A stretch of DNA of 64,000 bases from Pseudomonas hunanensis (lineage in GTDB: Bacteria; Pseudomonadota; Gammaproteobacteria; Pseudomonadales; Pseudomonadaceae). A program made the position numbers and the translations under genes. Every line of letters begins with the position of its first letter. Position 1 is the stretch's first letter. The notes beneath the pieces were generated by a model, which made no database searches, was not told the DNA's origin, and worked only from the letters and a program-made list of their open reading frames with translations. Location: contig NZ_QJRC01000101.1 in the NCBI RefSeq assembly GCF_013393325.1, positions 204,894-268,893 on the forward strand, read 5' to 3'. Shown piece after piece: positions 48,953 to 61,720 of this stretch.

Positions 48953-50581
48953 TCAGGCCTTGTTCTTCTGAGCCAGAGCTGCCTTGACGAAACCACTGAA
49001 CAGCGGGTGGCCGTCACGTGGGGTCGAAGTGAATTCCGGGTGGAACTGGCAAGCGACGAACCATGGGTGGTCCTTGGACTCGACCACTTCCACCAGCGCG
49101 CCGTCTTCGGAACGACCGGAAACCACCAGGCCTGCGTCGACCAGCTGCGGCAGCAGGTTGTTGTTCACTTCGTAGCGGTGACGGTGACGCTCGGTGATCA
49201 CGTCCTTGCCGTAGCAGTCGTGCACCTTGGAACCGGCAGCCAGCTGGCAGTCCTGAGCACCCAGGCGCATGGTACCGCCCAGGTCGGAAGCCTCGTCGCG
49301 GGTCTCGACGGCACCGGTGGCATCGGCCCACTCGGTGATCAGGCCGACCACAGGGTGGCCGCTGTTACGGTCGAATTCGGTGGAGTTGGCGTCTTTCCAA
49401 CCCATCACGTTACGGGCGAACTCAATCACCGCCACTTGCATGCCCAGGCAGATACCCAGGTACGGCACCTTGTTCTCACGGGCGTATTGCACCGCGGTAA
49501 TCTTGCCTTCCACGCCGCGCAGGCCGAAACCGCCAGGCACCAGGATGGCATCGGCGCCTTCGAGCAGGCTGGTGCCCTGGTTCTCGATGTCTTCCGAGTC
49601 GATGTAGCGCAGGTTGACCTTGGTGCGGTTGGTGATGCCGGCGTGGCTCATTGCCTCGATCAGCGACTTGTACGCATCCAGCAGTTCCATGTACTTGCCG
49701 ACCATGGCAATGGTCACTTCGTGCTCTGGGTTGAGCTTGGCATCGACCACTTTGTCCCACTCGGACAGGTCGGCGCCGTTGCACTGCAGGCCGAAGCGCT
49801 CGACGACGAAGTCGTCCAGGCCCTGTGCGTGCAGTACGCCCGGGATCTTGTAGATGGTGTCGACGTCTTCCAGCGAAATCACCGCACGCTCTTCAACGTT
49901 GGTGAACAGCGCGATCTTGCGACGCGACGAGGCATCGACCGGGTGGTCGGAGCGGCAGATCAGCACATCAGGCTGCAGGCCGATGGAGCGCAGCTCCTTG
50001 ACCGAGTGCTGGGTCGGCTTGGTCTTGGTTTCGCCAGCGGTGGCGATGTACGGGACCAGGGTCAGGTGCATCAGCATGGCACGCTTGGAGCCCACTTCGA
50101 CGCGCAGCTGGCGAATGGCCTCGAGGAACGGCTGCGACTCGATGTCACCCACGGTACCGCCGATTTCCACCAGGGCCACGTCGGCATCGCCGGCGCCCTT
50201 GATGATGCGACGCTTGATTTCGTCGGTGATGTGCGGGATGACCTGGATGGTCGCGCCCAGGTAATCACCACGGCGCTCCTTGCGCAGCACGTGCTCGTAG
50301 ATACGGCCGGTGGTGAAGTTGTTGTTCTGGGTCATGGTGGTGCGGATGAACCGCTCGTAGTGGCCCAGGTCGAGGTCGGTCTCGGCGCCATCGTGGGTGA
50401 CGAACACTTCACCATGCTGGAACGGGCTCATGGTGCCCGGATCGACGTTGATGTACGGATCCAGCTTGAGCATGGTGACCTTCAGGCCCCGCGCTTCCAG
50501 GATGGCCGCCAGGGAAGCCGAGGCAATGCCTTTCCCCAATGAAGAAACAACACCGCCCGTGACGAATATGTAGCGCGTCAT
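48953..50581 (-). CDS. pyrG: CTP synthase
   Basis: PyrG aminates UTP to CTP with glutamine. The 542-residue protein has an N-terminal amidoligase domain (MTRYIFVTGGVVSSLGKGIASASLA) and a C-terminal class I glutamine amidotransferase domain with the nucleophile motif GICLGMQ and the His/Glu dyad in CQFHPEFTS. The upstream 269 bp (50582-50850) to tilS holds a 12-bp palindrome GTCTGTACAGAC (50694-50705) and otherwise nothing recognised. Confidence 0.98.
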   Translation of the reverse strand: MTRYIFVTGGVVSSLGKGIASASLAAILEARGLKVTMLKLDPYINVDPGTMSPFQHGEVFVTHDGAETDLDLGHYERFIRTTMTQNNNFTTGRIYEHVLRKERRGDYLGATIQVIPHITDEIKRRIIKGAGDADVALVEIGGTVGDIESQPFLEAIRQLRVEVGSKRAMLMHLTLVPYIATAGETKTKPTQHSVKELRSIGLQPDVLICRSDHPVDASSRRKIALFTNVEERAVISLEDVDTIYKIPGVLHAQGLDDFVVERFGLQCNGADLSEWDKVVDAKLNPEHEVTIAMVGKYMELLDAYKSLIEAMSHAGITNRTKVNLRYIDSEDIENQGTSLLEGADAILVPGGFGLRGVEGKITAVQYARENKVPYLGICLGMQVAVIEFARNVMGWKDANSTEFDRNSGHPVVGLITEWADATGAVETRDEASDLGGTMRLGAQDCQLAAGSKVHDCYGKDVITERHRHRYEVNNNLLPQLVDAGLVVSGRSEDGALVEVVESKDHPWFVACQFHPEFTSTPRDGHPLFSGFVKAALAQKNKA

Positions 50582-50693
50582 GAAAAACCCTAGAAGTCTG
50601 CGTTAAGGCGGCCAGCGCCGCCGGAGAAAGCGAAGGAAGGCCGAAGCCCCCGATCACCTGCGTCAATCACAGTGCATCTCGAAAAACTGCCGC

Positions 50694-50705
50694 GTCTGTA
50701 CAGAC
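50694..50705. repeat. 12-bp palindrome upstream of pyrG
   Basis: GTCTGTACAGAC is self-complementary, 113 bp before the pyrG start. Function unknown. Confidence 0.4.
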
Positions 50706-50850
50706 CAGGGGTATCCCCGGCATGGAGCTCGCTCGTCATTTCCAGAATCAGCCCAGCAAAAAACTGCTTGGTAATCGGCAACCCCTGTGTTTTCGCGGAA
50801 CCCACAGAAGTTGTATCAAGAAGGGAGGGTAGTCTACCGGAATGTACCCT

Positions 50851-52134
50851 TCAGCTCAAACCTTGCGCGTTCGTCGGTAACTGCCAATGCAGCTGGCAAT
50901 CCGCCTGCACCTGCCTGGGCAAGTTGGCCACTGCCAGCAGGCGTTCGCCCCGATACAGCAGCGGCAGGCGCGAACGCAGGAAATGCGGCACTTGCTGCTC
51001 GTTGAGCAGGCGCTTGAGGTCGCGCCGTCCACGGCCGGGGATCTCCAGCATTTCACCACCCAGGCGGTAGGCGATGCGCAACCCATCGAGCTGGCCTGCG
51101 CCAACAAGACGCACACTACCATTGCCCGGCAACAGCAACGGCTCGTCAGGATCAGCCCAGGCCAGCTGGCCGGTGGGTGTCTTCAGCCAATCGCCACTCA
51201 ACCACCAGACGCGCCCTTGGCTACGCAGCAACCGCCCATCGGCAAGCGACCAGACTGGCTGGGCATCGGCGCCGGCATCGCGCAGGTCTGCCCAGCCAGC
51301 CCAATGCCGCGTGTCGGGCAAACGAGTGCGCTGGCTCAGCCAATATTGCAAGGCATTGCGTTGACGGGACGGCGAAAGCGTCGCCAGGGCAGCCAGGCCG
51401 AGCGATGGTAGCGCCGACCACGCGGCGGGTGCCCCCTCCTGCGCGCGCGCCAGGTCGGCCTGGGCCAGTTCGTCCAACAGGCCCAGGGCCTCACCCAAGT
51501 GCTCTGCAGCGCGGGCGAGGTTCTGACTGGCTTGTGGCCAACGTTGTTGCAAGCGCGGGAACACCTCGCCGCGCAGGTAGTTGCGGGCGAAATGTGTGTC
51601 AGTGTTCGACGGGTCTTCGATCCAGGCCAGCCGGTGGGCGCTGGCGTAGTCCTGCAACTGTTGCCGGGCACACCCCAGCAACGGCCTGGCCAGGCTGCCC
51701 TGCCCTAGCGTCCGCTGCCCCGGCATTGCCGCAAGGCCACGCAGACCGGCGCCGCGCAGCAGGCGGAACAGCAGGGTTTCAGCCTGGTCGTCGCGGTGCT
51801 GGCCGGTGAACAGGATGTCGCCAGGGCCGAGCGTTTGCTTGAAAGCGGCATAGCGGGCGTCGCGAGCGGCCTGTTCGACACTCGCGCCAGGGCTGACCTG
51901 GACGTGGATGACCTGGAGTTCGATGCCGAGATTGTCGCAGATGGCTTGGCAATGGGCAGGCCAGGCGTCAGCGGCGGTTTGCAGGCCGTGATGGACATGA
52001 ATGGCGCGCAACGGGGGGGACGCGTGGTTGCGGGCGTAGTCAGCCAGCAGGTGCAGGAGGACGGTGGAGTCGAGGCCGCCGGAGTAGGCGATGTACCAGT
52101 TGGGGGCATTGAGCCAGGGGTTGAGGTTGATCAT
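50851..52134 (-). CDS. tilS: tRNA(Ile)-lysidine synthetase TilS
   Basis: TilS adds lysine to C34 of tRNA-Ile(CAU) using ATP. The 427-residue protein has the PP-loop SGGLDS (about 18-23), the N-terminal adenylation domain with GQHRDDQAETLLFRLLRGAGLRGL and the C-terminal TilS-specific domain. It lies 269 bp from pyrG. Downstream of accA on the same strand, with two REP-like hairpins between them. Confidence 0.95.
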   Translation of the reverse strand: MINLNPWLNAPNWYIAYSGGLDSTVLLHLLADYARNHASPPLRAIHVHHGLQTAADAWPAHCQAICDNLGIELQVIHVQVSPGASVEQAARDARYAAFKQTLGPGDILFTGQHRDDQAETLLFRLLRGAGLRGLAAMPGQRTLGQGSLARPLLGCARQQLQDYASAHRLAWIEDPSNTDTHFARNYLRGEVFPRLQQRWPQASQNLARAAEHLGEALGLLDELAQADLARAQEGAPAAWSALPSLGLAALATLSPSRQRNALQYWLSQRTRLPDTRHWAGWADLRDAGADAQPVWSLADGRLLRSQGRVWWLSGDWLKTPTGQLAWADPDEPLLLPGNGSVRLVGAGQLDGLRIAYRLGGEMLEIPGRGRRDLKRLLNEQQVPHFLRSRLPLLYRGERLLAVANLPRQVQADCQLHWQLPTNAQGLS

Positions 52135-52157
52135 CTAGCCCTCGCTCGATTCAACAA

Positions 52158-52190
52158 AGCATTCGCGGGCACGCCCGCTCCCACAAGTAT
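52158..52190 (+). repeat. REP element (plus orientation) between accA and tilS
   Basis: TTCGCGGGCACGCCCGCTCCCACAAG, the P. putida REP core plus CCCACA tail. Confidence 0.85.
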
Positions 52191-52220
52191 GCCGCTAGCC
52201 CCGAGGGTAGAGCATTACCT

Positions 52221-52245
52221 GTGCAAGCGGGCGTACCCGCGAACA
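52221..52245 (-). repeat. REP element (minus orientation), partner of the previous one
   Basis: GCAAGCGGGCGTACCCGCGAA is the reverse-oriented REP core about 30 bp from the first. Together they form a BIME-like inverted pair. A separate CACCGGC-GAA-GCCGGTG hairpin follows at 52244-52260. Confidence 0.8.
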
Positions 52246-52275
52246 CCGGCGAAGCCGGTGCCCGTCATCTCGCTA

Positions 52276-53223
52276 TCAGAGGCCGTAGCTCATCAGGCGC
52301 TCGTAACGGCGTGCCAGCAGCGCGTCGTTGTCGAACTTGCCGAGCATGTCCAGTTGCTGCACCAGGTCGGCACGGATGGCTTCCGACATCTTGGCCGGGT
52401 CACGGTGGGCGCCGCCCAGCGGCTCCTGGATGACCTTGTCGACAATGTTCAAGCTCTTCAGGCGCTCGGCAGTGATGCCCATTGCCTCGGCGGCGTCAGC
52501 GGCTTTGTCGGCAGTCTTCCACAGGATTGAAGCGCAGCCTTCCGGCGAGATCACCGAGTAGGTGGAGTACTGCAGCATGTTCAGTTGGTCGCACACGCCG
52601 ATGGCCAGTGCACCGCCAGAACCACCCTCACCGATCACGGTGGCGATGATCGGGGTTTTCAGGCGCGCCATCACGCGCAGGTTCCAGGCGATTGCCTCGC
52701 TCTGGTTGCGCTCCTCGGCGTCGATGCCTGGGTATGCACCTGGGGTGTCGATGAAGGTCAGGATCGGCATTTTGAAGCGCTCGGCCATCTCCATCAGGCG
52801 GCAAGCCTTGCGGTAGCCTTCCGGGCGCGGCATGCCGAAGTTGCGACGCACCTTCTCGCGTACTTCGCGGCCCTTCTGATGACCAATGACCATGACTGGC
52901 TTGCCGTCCAGGCGGGCGGTACCGCCTACGATGGCAGCATCATCGGAGAAGTGGCGGTCACCGTGCAGCTCTTCGAACTCGGTGAAGATGTGCTCCAGGT
53001 AGTCCAGGGTATAAGGACGACGTGGGTGACGGGCCAGGCGGGCGATCTGCCAGCTGGTCAGGTTGCCGAAGATGCTTTCGGTCAGGGTGTTGCTCTTGTC
53101 TTGCAGACGGGCAATTTCATCGCTGATGTTCAGCGAGTTGTCGTTACCTACCAGGCGCAGGCCTTCGATCTTGGCTTGCAGGTCGGCAATCGGCTGTTCG
53201 AAATCGAGAAAATTCGGGTTCAT
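52276..53223 (-). CDS. accA: Acetyl-CoA carboxylase carboxyltransferase subunit alpha
   Basis: AccA with AccD forms the carboxyltransferase that makes malonyl-CoA. The 315-residue protein begins MNPNFLDFEQPIADLQAKIE and has the family's HPRRPYTLDYLEHIFTEFEELHGDR and SVISPEGCASILWK. The second Met of the MTM start is taken (GGA 8 nt before). dnaE is upstream on the same strand. Confidence 0.97.
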   Translation of the reverse strand: MNPNFLDFEQPIADLQAKIEGLRLVGNDNSLNISDEIARLQDKSNTLTESIFGNLTSWQIARLARHPRRPYTLDYLEHIFTEFEELHGDRHFSDDAAIVGGTARLDGKPVMVIGHQKGREVREKVRRNFGMPRPEGYRKACRLMEMAERFKMPILTFIDTPGAYPGIDAEERNQSEAIAWNLRVMARLKTPIIATVIGEGGSGGALAIGVCDQLNMLQYSTYSVISPEGCASILWKTADKAADAAEAMGITAERLKSLNIVDKVIQEPLGGAHRDPAKMSEAIRADLVQQLDMLGKFDNDALLARRYERLMSYGL

Positions 53224-53330
53224 AGTCATCCGTCTTGGGTCTACGGCCAGGCGGCCGGCCGGTTGATCCGTTTGGCGCCATACCTTAAGGGATCAGGCGC
53301 ATTCAGGTCGAGATTAAATGTTTTGTCGGT

Positions 53331-56855
<3,525 letters not shown>

Positions 56856-56920
56856 GGAAGATCCTGTAGCAGTGCTTAACGACAAGGGCGGGATTGTAGC
56901 TTAAATGGGGAGGGGATTTG

Positions 56921-56937
56921 GGGCTGCGTCGCAGCCC
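56921..56937. repeat. 7-bp inverted repeat next to a REP element
   Basis: GGGCTGC-GTC-GCAGCCC directly precedes the REP at 56938. Confidence 0.6.
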
Positions 56938-56963
56938 TTCGCGGGCACCCCCGCTCCCACCGA
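56938..56963 (+). repeat. REP element (plus orientation) between rnhB and dnaE
   Basis: CTTCGCGGGCACCCCCGCTCCCACC, REP core plus CCCAC tail. Confidence 0.8.
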
Positions 56964-56999
56964 GAGATTGCTGCCATTATCAGCGACGCCGCACCTGCG

Positions 57000-57024
57000 G
57001 CAGCGGGCAAGCCCGCGAAGCGGC
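57000..57024 (-). repeat. REP element (minus orientation) before rnhB end
   Basis: GCAGCGGGCAAGCCCGCGAAG, reverse-oriented REP core about 40 bp after the previous one. The two form an inverted pair. Confidence 0.8.
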
Positions 57025-57033
57025 CCTGGCAGG

Positions 57034-57657
57034 TCAGATCAGGGAATCGGTGACGCCTTCACGCGCTTCCCACGCCGCCCGCACCGGGGCAAACGAACGC
57101 CGATGAATGGGCGTAGGCCCCAGGCGCGCGAGCGCCTCAAGGTGCACGGGAGTCGGGTAACCCTTGTGCCCGCCGATGCCATACCCTGGGTAGATCAGTT
57201 CGAATGCACTCATTTCCCGATCACGGGTTACTTTGGCCAGGATCGATGCCGCCGCAATGGCCGGCACCTGGCTATCGCCCTTGACCACAGGCGACGCCGG
57301 CACGGCCAGCTTCGGGCAGCGGTTGCCATCGATCAAGGCCAGCTTGGGGGTAATGTGCAGGCCTTCCACCGCACGTTGCATGGCCAGCATGGTGGCTTGC
57401 AGGATATTCAGGCGGTCGATTTCCTCGACCTCGGCGCGGGCGATGCAGAAGCTCAGGGCCTTTTCGCAGATCTCGTCGAACAGCGCCTCGCGTTTGGCCT
57501 CAGTGAGTTTCTTCGAATCGTTCAGGCCAAGAATCGGTCGCGCAGGGTCGAGGATCACTGCCGCCGTAACCACTGCGCCGCACAGCGGGCCACGGCCCAC
57601 TTCGTCAACGCCGGCAACCAGGTCTTCGACCAGGTTGAAGTCCAGTCCAATTTGCAT
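57034..57657 (-). CDS. rnhB: Ribonuclease HII
   Basis: RNase HII removes ribonucleotides from DNA. The 207-residue protein has catalytic DEVGRG (Asp about 18, Glu about 19), the GLNDSKKLT motif and the third carboxylate in AAASILAKVTRDREM. The ATG 57655-57657 is the start, 1 bp from the lpxB stop (TGACATG). A REP pair lies downstream. Confidence 0.97.
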   Translation of the reverse strand: MQIGLDFNLVEDLVAGVDEVGRGPLCGAVVTAAVILDPARPILGLNDSKKLTEAKREALFDEICEKALSFCIARAEVEEIDRLNILQATMLAMQRAVEGLHITPKLALIDGNRCPKLAVPASPVVKGDSQVPAIAAASILAKVTRDREMSAFELIYPGYGIGGHKGYPTPVHLEALARLGPTPIHRRSFAPVRAAWEAREGVTDSLI

Positions 57658-57658
57658 G

Positions 57659-58786
57659 TCAGCGGTCCTTGAGCAGGGCCAGTACCGCCTCGACCGCCTG
57701 GTTGGAGGCGTCACGGCGCAGGGTGCGGTGAATTTCGTCGAAACGTTCGGTCTGTTGGCTACCATCGCGCACCAGCGGCGCAAGGGTGTTGGCCAACGCT
57801 TGGCTGGTGGCTTGGTCCTGCAGCAGCTCGGGCACCAGCTCGCGCTGGGCCAGCAGGTTCGGCAACGACACGTAGGGGCTTTTCACCAGGCGCTTGAGAA
57901 TCCAGTAGGTCAACGGTGCCAGGCGGTACGCCACCACCATCGGCCGCTTGTACAGCAGCGCTTCGAGGGTCGCGGTGCCCGAAGCGATCAACACCGCGTC
58001 ACAGGCCGCCAGGGCTTGGTGCGACTGGCCATCGAGCAAGGTCAGCGGCAGCTGGCGCCCTTCAAGCATGTGCTCGACCTGGGCACGCCGCGCAGCGTTG
58101 GCACAGGGCAGCACGAAGCGCACACCCGGCACCTGCTGACACAGGTGCTCGGCTGCATCGAGGAATAACGCGCCCAAGCGCCCTACTTCACCACCCCGGC
58201 TACCGGGCATCAGCGCCACTATCGGCCCTTCGCCCAGGCCCAGTGCGGCACGCGCGGCCGAGCGGTCAGCTTCAAGCGGGATGGTGTCGGCCAGCGGGTG
58301 GCCGACAAAGCGCACCGGTACACCTTGCTCTTCGTAGAAGCGCGCCTCAAACGGCAACAGCGTCAGCATCAGGTCGCAACCTTCGCGAATCTTCAGCACA
58401 CGCTTCTGCCGCCAGGCCCACACTGATGGGCTGACGTAGTGCACGGTCTTGATGCCGGCCTGACGCAGTTTCAGTTCGATATTGAGGGTGAAGTCCGGGG
58501 CGTCGATACCGATGAAAACGTCGGGTTTTTCGTCGATCAACGTCTGGATCAATAGCTTGCGGCGCTTGAGCAGCTCGCGCAGGCGCCCCAGTACTTCGAC
58601 CAGGCCCATGACGGCCAGGCGCTCCATGGGGAAATAGGATTGCAGGCCTTCGGCTTCCATCAAAGGGCCGCCAACGCCGATAAAACGTACATCAGGGTGA
58701 CGTGCCTTGAGGGCACGCATCAAGCCTGAACCCAGAATATCGCCGCTGGCCTCACCGGCGACCAGCGCTACGCAAAGCTGGGCCAT
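57659..58786 (-). CDS. lpxB: Lipid-A-disaccharide synthase
   Basis: LpxB joins UDP-2,3-diacylglucosamine and lipid X. The 375-residue GT19 protein begins MAQLCVALVAGEASGDILGSGLMRAL and has VGVGGPLMEAEGL, PSVWAWRQKR and IASGTATLEALLYKRPMVV. It lies 1 bp from lpxA and 1 bp from rnhB in the lipid A operon. Confidence 0.97.
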   Translation of the reverse strand: MAQLCVALVAGEASGDILGSGLMRALKARHPDVRFIGVGGPLMEAEGLQSYFPMERLAVMGLVEVLGRLRELLKRRKLLIQTLIDEKPDVFIGIDAPDFTLNIELKLRQAGIKTVHYVSPSVWAWRQKRVLKIREGCDLMLTLLPFEARFYEEQGVPVRFVGHPLADTIPLEADRSAARAALGLGEGPIVALMPGSRGGEVGRLGALFLDAAEHLCQQVPGVRFVLPCANAARRAQVEHMLEGRQLPLTLLDGQSHQALAACDAVLIASGTATLEALLYKRPMVVAYRLAPLTYWILKRLVKSPYVSLPNLLAQRELVPELLQDQATSQALANTLAPLVRDGSQQTERFDEIHRTLRRDASNQAVEAVLALLKDR

Positions 58787-58787
58787 A

Positions 58788-59564
58788 TCAGCGTGTAATA
58801 CCGCGGGCGGAGCTCACGATCGACTGACGGAACAGCTCGACCTCAGGATGTTGCGCGGCCGGCTCGGCCAGTTCCTTGAGCGCGTCTTCGACGGTCAGGC
58901 CCTGACGGTAGACAATCTTGTAGCAACGACGCAGCACGTGGATCACCTCGTCGCTGAAACCACGGCGGCGCATGCCCTCGAAGTTCATGCTGCGGGCTTC
59001 GGCCGGGCTGCCGAACACGGTCACGAAAGCCGGAACGTCCTTGCCAATCGCCGTGCCCATGCCGGAAAACGCGTGGGCGCCAATGTGGCAGTACTGGTGA
59101 ACCAGGGTGTAGCCGGACAGGATCGCCCAGTCACCCACATGCACATGACCGGCCAGCGCCGTGTTGTTGACCAGGATGCAGTGGTTGCCGATGACGCTGT
59201 CGTGGCCAATGTGGGCGTAGGCCATGATCAGGTTGTGGTCACCCACGGTGGTCTCCGCGCGGTCCTGAACAGTACCACGGTGGATGGTCACCCCTTCGCG
59301 GATCACATTGTGATCGCCAATCACCAGGCGCGTCGGCTCCCCCTTGTACTTGAGGTCCGGGGTGTCTTCACCGATCGAGGAAAACTGAAAGATACGGTTG
59401 TGCTTGCCAATGCGGGTCGGCCCCTTGAGCACAACATGCGGGCCGATAACGGTGCCCTCCCCGATTTCTACATCAGGGCCAACGATCGACCAAGGGCCGA
59501 CCTCGACCCCATCGGCCAGCTTGGCCGACGGATCGATAATGGCCCGAGGATCAATCGAATTCAT
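58788..59564 (-). CDS. lpxA: UDP-N-acetylglucosamine acyltransferase
   Basis: LpxA catalyses the first step of lipid A synthesis. The 258-residue trimeric left-handed beta-helix protein shows hexapeptide repeats (IGEGTVIGPHVVLKGPTRIGKHNRIFQFSSIGE). The ATG 59562-59564 (MNSIDPRAIIDPSAKL) was chosen; the upstream frame extension belongs to fabZ. The fabZ stop overlaps by 4 bp. Confidence 0.97.
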   Translation of the reverse strand: MNSIDPRAIIDPSAKLADGVEVGPWSIVGPDVEIGEGTVIGPHVVLKGPTRIGKHNRIFQFSSIGEDTPDLKYKGEPTRLVIGDHNVIREGVTIHRGTVQDRAETTVGDHNLIMAYAHIGHDSVIGNHCILVNNTALAGHVHVGDWAILSGYTLVHQYCHIGAHAFSGMGTAIGKDVPAFVTVFGSPAEARSMNFEGMRRRGFSDEVIHVLRRCYKIVYRQGLTVEDALKELAEPAAQHPEVELFRQSIVSSARGITR

Positions 59565-60001
59565 AGGGAGCGTTCCGCGCAGGTGATTTCTGCCGAGCAA
59601 ACCGGTTTGCCATCGACCAGGGCGCGGCATTCGAACTTCCAGATCATGCTTTTGCGGCTGAGGAACTTGGCTTCCAGCACCAGCTGGTCACCCGGCAGTA
59701 CCGGCTGACGGAAACGCAGTTTGTCGGAACCGACGAAATAGTACAGGGTGCCATCGGCCGGCTTGGCATCGAGCATCTTGAAACCAAGGATGCCGGCCGC
59801 CTGGGCCATGGCTTCGATGATCAGGACGCCCGGCATGATCGGGTGCGCCGGGAAGTGGCCATTGAAAAACGGCTCGTTGATGCTGACATTCTTGTAGGCA
59901 CGAATGCTCTGGGCCTCGAAGTCCAGATCCGTCACACGATCCACCAGCAGGAACGGGTAGCGGTGAGGCAGGTATTCGCGAATCTCGTTGATGTCCATCA
60001 T
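59561..60001 (-). CDS. fabZ: 3-hydroxyacyl-[acyl-carrier-protein] dehydratase FabZ
   Basis: FabZ dehydrates 3-hydroxyacyl-ACP in fatty acid elongation, competing with LpxA for the same substrate. The 146-residue hot-dog protein begins MMDINEIREYLPHRYPFLLVDRV with catalytic His (about 49, NGHFPAHPIMPGVLIIEAMAQ) and Glu (about 63). It overlaps lpxA by 4 bp and follows lpxD by 114 bp. Confidence 0.96.
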   Translation of the reverse strand: MMDINEIREYLPHRYPFLLVDRVTDLDFEAQSIRAYKNVSINEPFFNGHFPAHPIMPGVLIIEAMAQAAGILGFKMLDAKPADGTLYYFVGSDKLRFRQPVLPGDQLVLEAKFLSRKSMIWKFECRALVDGKPVCSAEITCAERSL

Positions 60002-60115
60002 TTCGGGGGGGAAGCCTGTAATAAGAATAGGGAGCGCAGGTGCTGACCACACGCTCCTTTTGCAATCCAAAGAGGAGCCAGCTAGCGACTGTTCACTCTT
60101 GCTCAGGGAATGGTA

Positions 60116-61171
60116 TCAGCCTTCTGATGTCGGCAGGCCACCTGAGGTCACGGTATCGACGCGTTTTTCCAGCTGCTGAAGACGTTTGGCCATGTCATCC
60201 AGCTGGCGGATACGCGCAGCGCTCTTGCGCCAGTCAGCCAGAGGCTGCATGGCTGTGCCGGATGAATAGGAACCGGGTTCGGTGATCGAACGGGTTACCA
60301 TTGTCATCCCGGAAACAAATACGTTATCGCAAATATCGATGTGCCCCACCAGGCCCACGCCGCCGGCCAGCATGCAATGCTTGCCGATGCGTGTACTGCC
60401 GGAGATGCCTACGCAAGCGGCCATAGCCGTGTGGTCACCGATCTGCACGTTGTGGGCGATCTGGATCTGGTTGTCGAGCTTGACCCCGTCCCCGATCCGC
60501 GTGTCGGACAGCGCACCACGGTCAACGGCAGTATTGACGCCGATTTCCACGTCATCACCAATGGTGACGCCACCAATCTGGGCAATCTTGCGCCAGATGC
60601 CCTTCTCATTGGCAAAACCGAAGCCTTCGCCGCCGATCACAGCACCCGACTGGATGACCACACGCTTGCCGATGGTGACGTCGTGATACAACGTAACCCG
60701 CGGCGCCAGCCAGCCGCCCTCACCTACAACGCAACGCGCACCGACGAAGCAATGTGCGCCGATGCTGACATCAGCCTCGATACGTGCACCACTTTCGATG
60801 ACCGCGAACGGCCCGATGCTGGCGCTGGCGTCTACCTGCGCGTCCTCAGCCACCACGGCGCTGGGATGGATTCCCGCCACAGCCTTGGGTTTAGGGTCGA
60901 ACAGGTGGGAAATACGCGCATACGCCTGGTAGGGGTCGGCCACGATCAGGGCATTGCCAGCGAAACTCTCGGCATCCGCGGCCTTGAGCAATACCGCACC
61001 CGCCTGGCAGTTATCCAGGTACTTGCGGTACTGCGGGTTGGCGAGGAAGCTCAACTGACCGGGGCCAGCCTCTTGCAAGGTGGCCAGCCCGGTAATCTGC
61101 AGCGCCTCGGGCCCCTTGAGGGTGGCACCGAGGGCCTCGGCCAGTTGGCCTAGCGTCATGGTCACACTCAT
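60116..61171 (-). CDS. lpxD: UDP-3-O-(3-hydroxyacyl)glucosamine N-acyltransferase
   Basis: LpxD N-acylates UDP-3-O-acyl-GlcN. The 351-residue protein has an N-terminal uridine-binding domain (about 1-100) and a beta-helix with hexapeptide repeats, and a C-terminal helical extension ([28 protein letters not shown]) typical of the family. It starts 1 bp before the skp stop. Confidence 0.97.
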
Positions 61172-61172
61172 A

Positions 61173-61676
61173 TCAACGGGCTTGGTTCATGCGCTCGATG
61201 ACCTGGCGGGTGATGTCGTACTGAGGTTTGACATCGATGACCGCACCACGCTCGAGAACGAGGTCGAAACCGCCTTTCTTGATCACTTCCTCGACGGCGC
61301 CATCCAGCTTCGGCTTCAGCTGCTTGAGCATATCGCGGTCAGCGACGGCCTTGGCTTCGTTCAGCTCCTTGGACTGGAACTGGAAGTCGCGGGCCTTTTG
61401 CTTGAACTCGAGTTCCAGGCGCTCACGCTCCTGCTGCTGCATCTTGTCACCGCCCTTGATCAGGCGGTCCTGGATGCCCTTGGCGCTGCTTTCCAGGCTT
61501 TTCAGCTTGGTCAGTTGCGGGCCGAACTTCTTCTCGGCATCGACCGCGTACTTCTTGGCGGCATCCGACTCGAGCAGGGCCATCTGATAGTTCAGCACGG
61601 CTACCTTCATTTCGGCGAAAGCCGGGGTGGCGACCAGCGCCGCGGCCACTACGGCCAGTTGAGCCAATTTACGCAC
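61173..61676 (-). CDS. skp: Periplasmic chaperone Skp (OmpH)
   Basis: Skp holds unfolded outer-membrane proteins in the periplasm. The 167-residue protein has a signal peptide ([21 protein letters not shown]) and two long charged helices forming the tentacle arms ([59 protein letters not shown]). It lies between bamA and lpxD in the conserved order. Confidence 0.95.
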
Positions 61677-61720
61677 GATGCACTCCTGGATAAACCGTTG
61701 TCATTAAGCAGGGGCCGACC

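Noticed and set aside
49007..50542. 511-codon open frame antisense to pyrG
   Set aside because: Shadow frame; high GC third-position bias explains its length.
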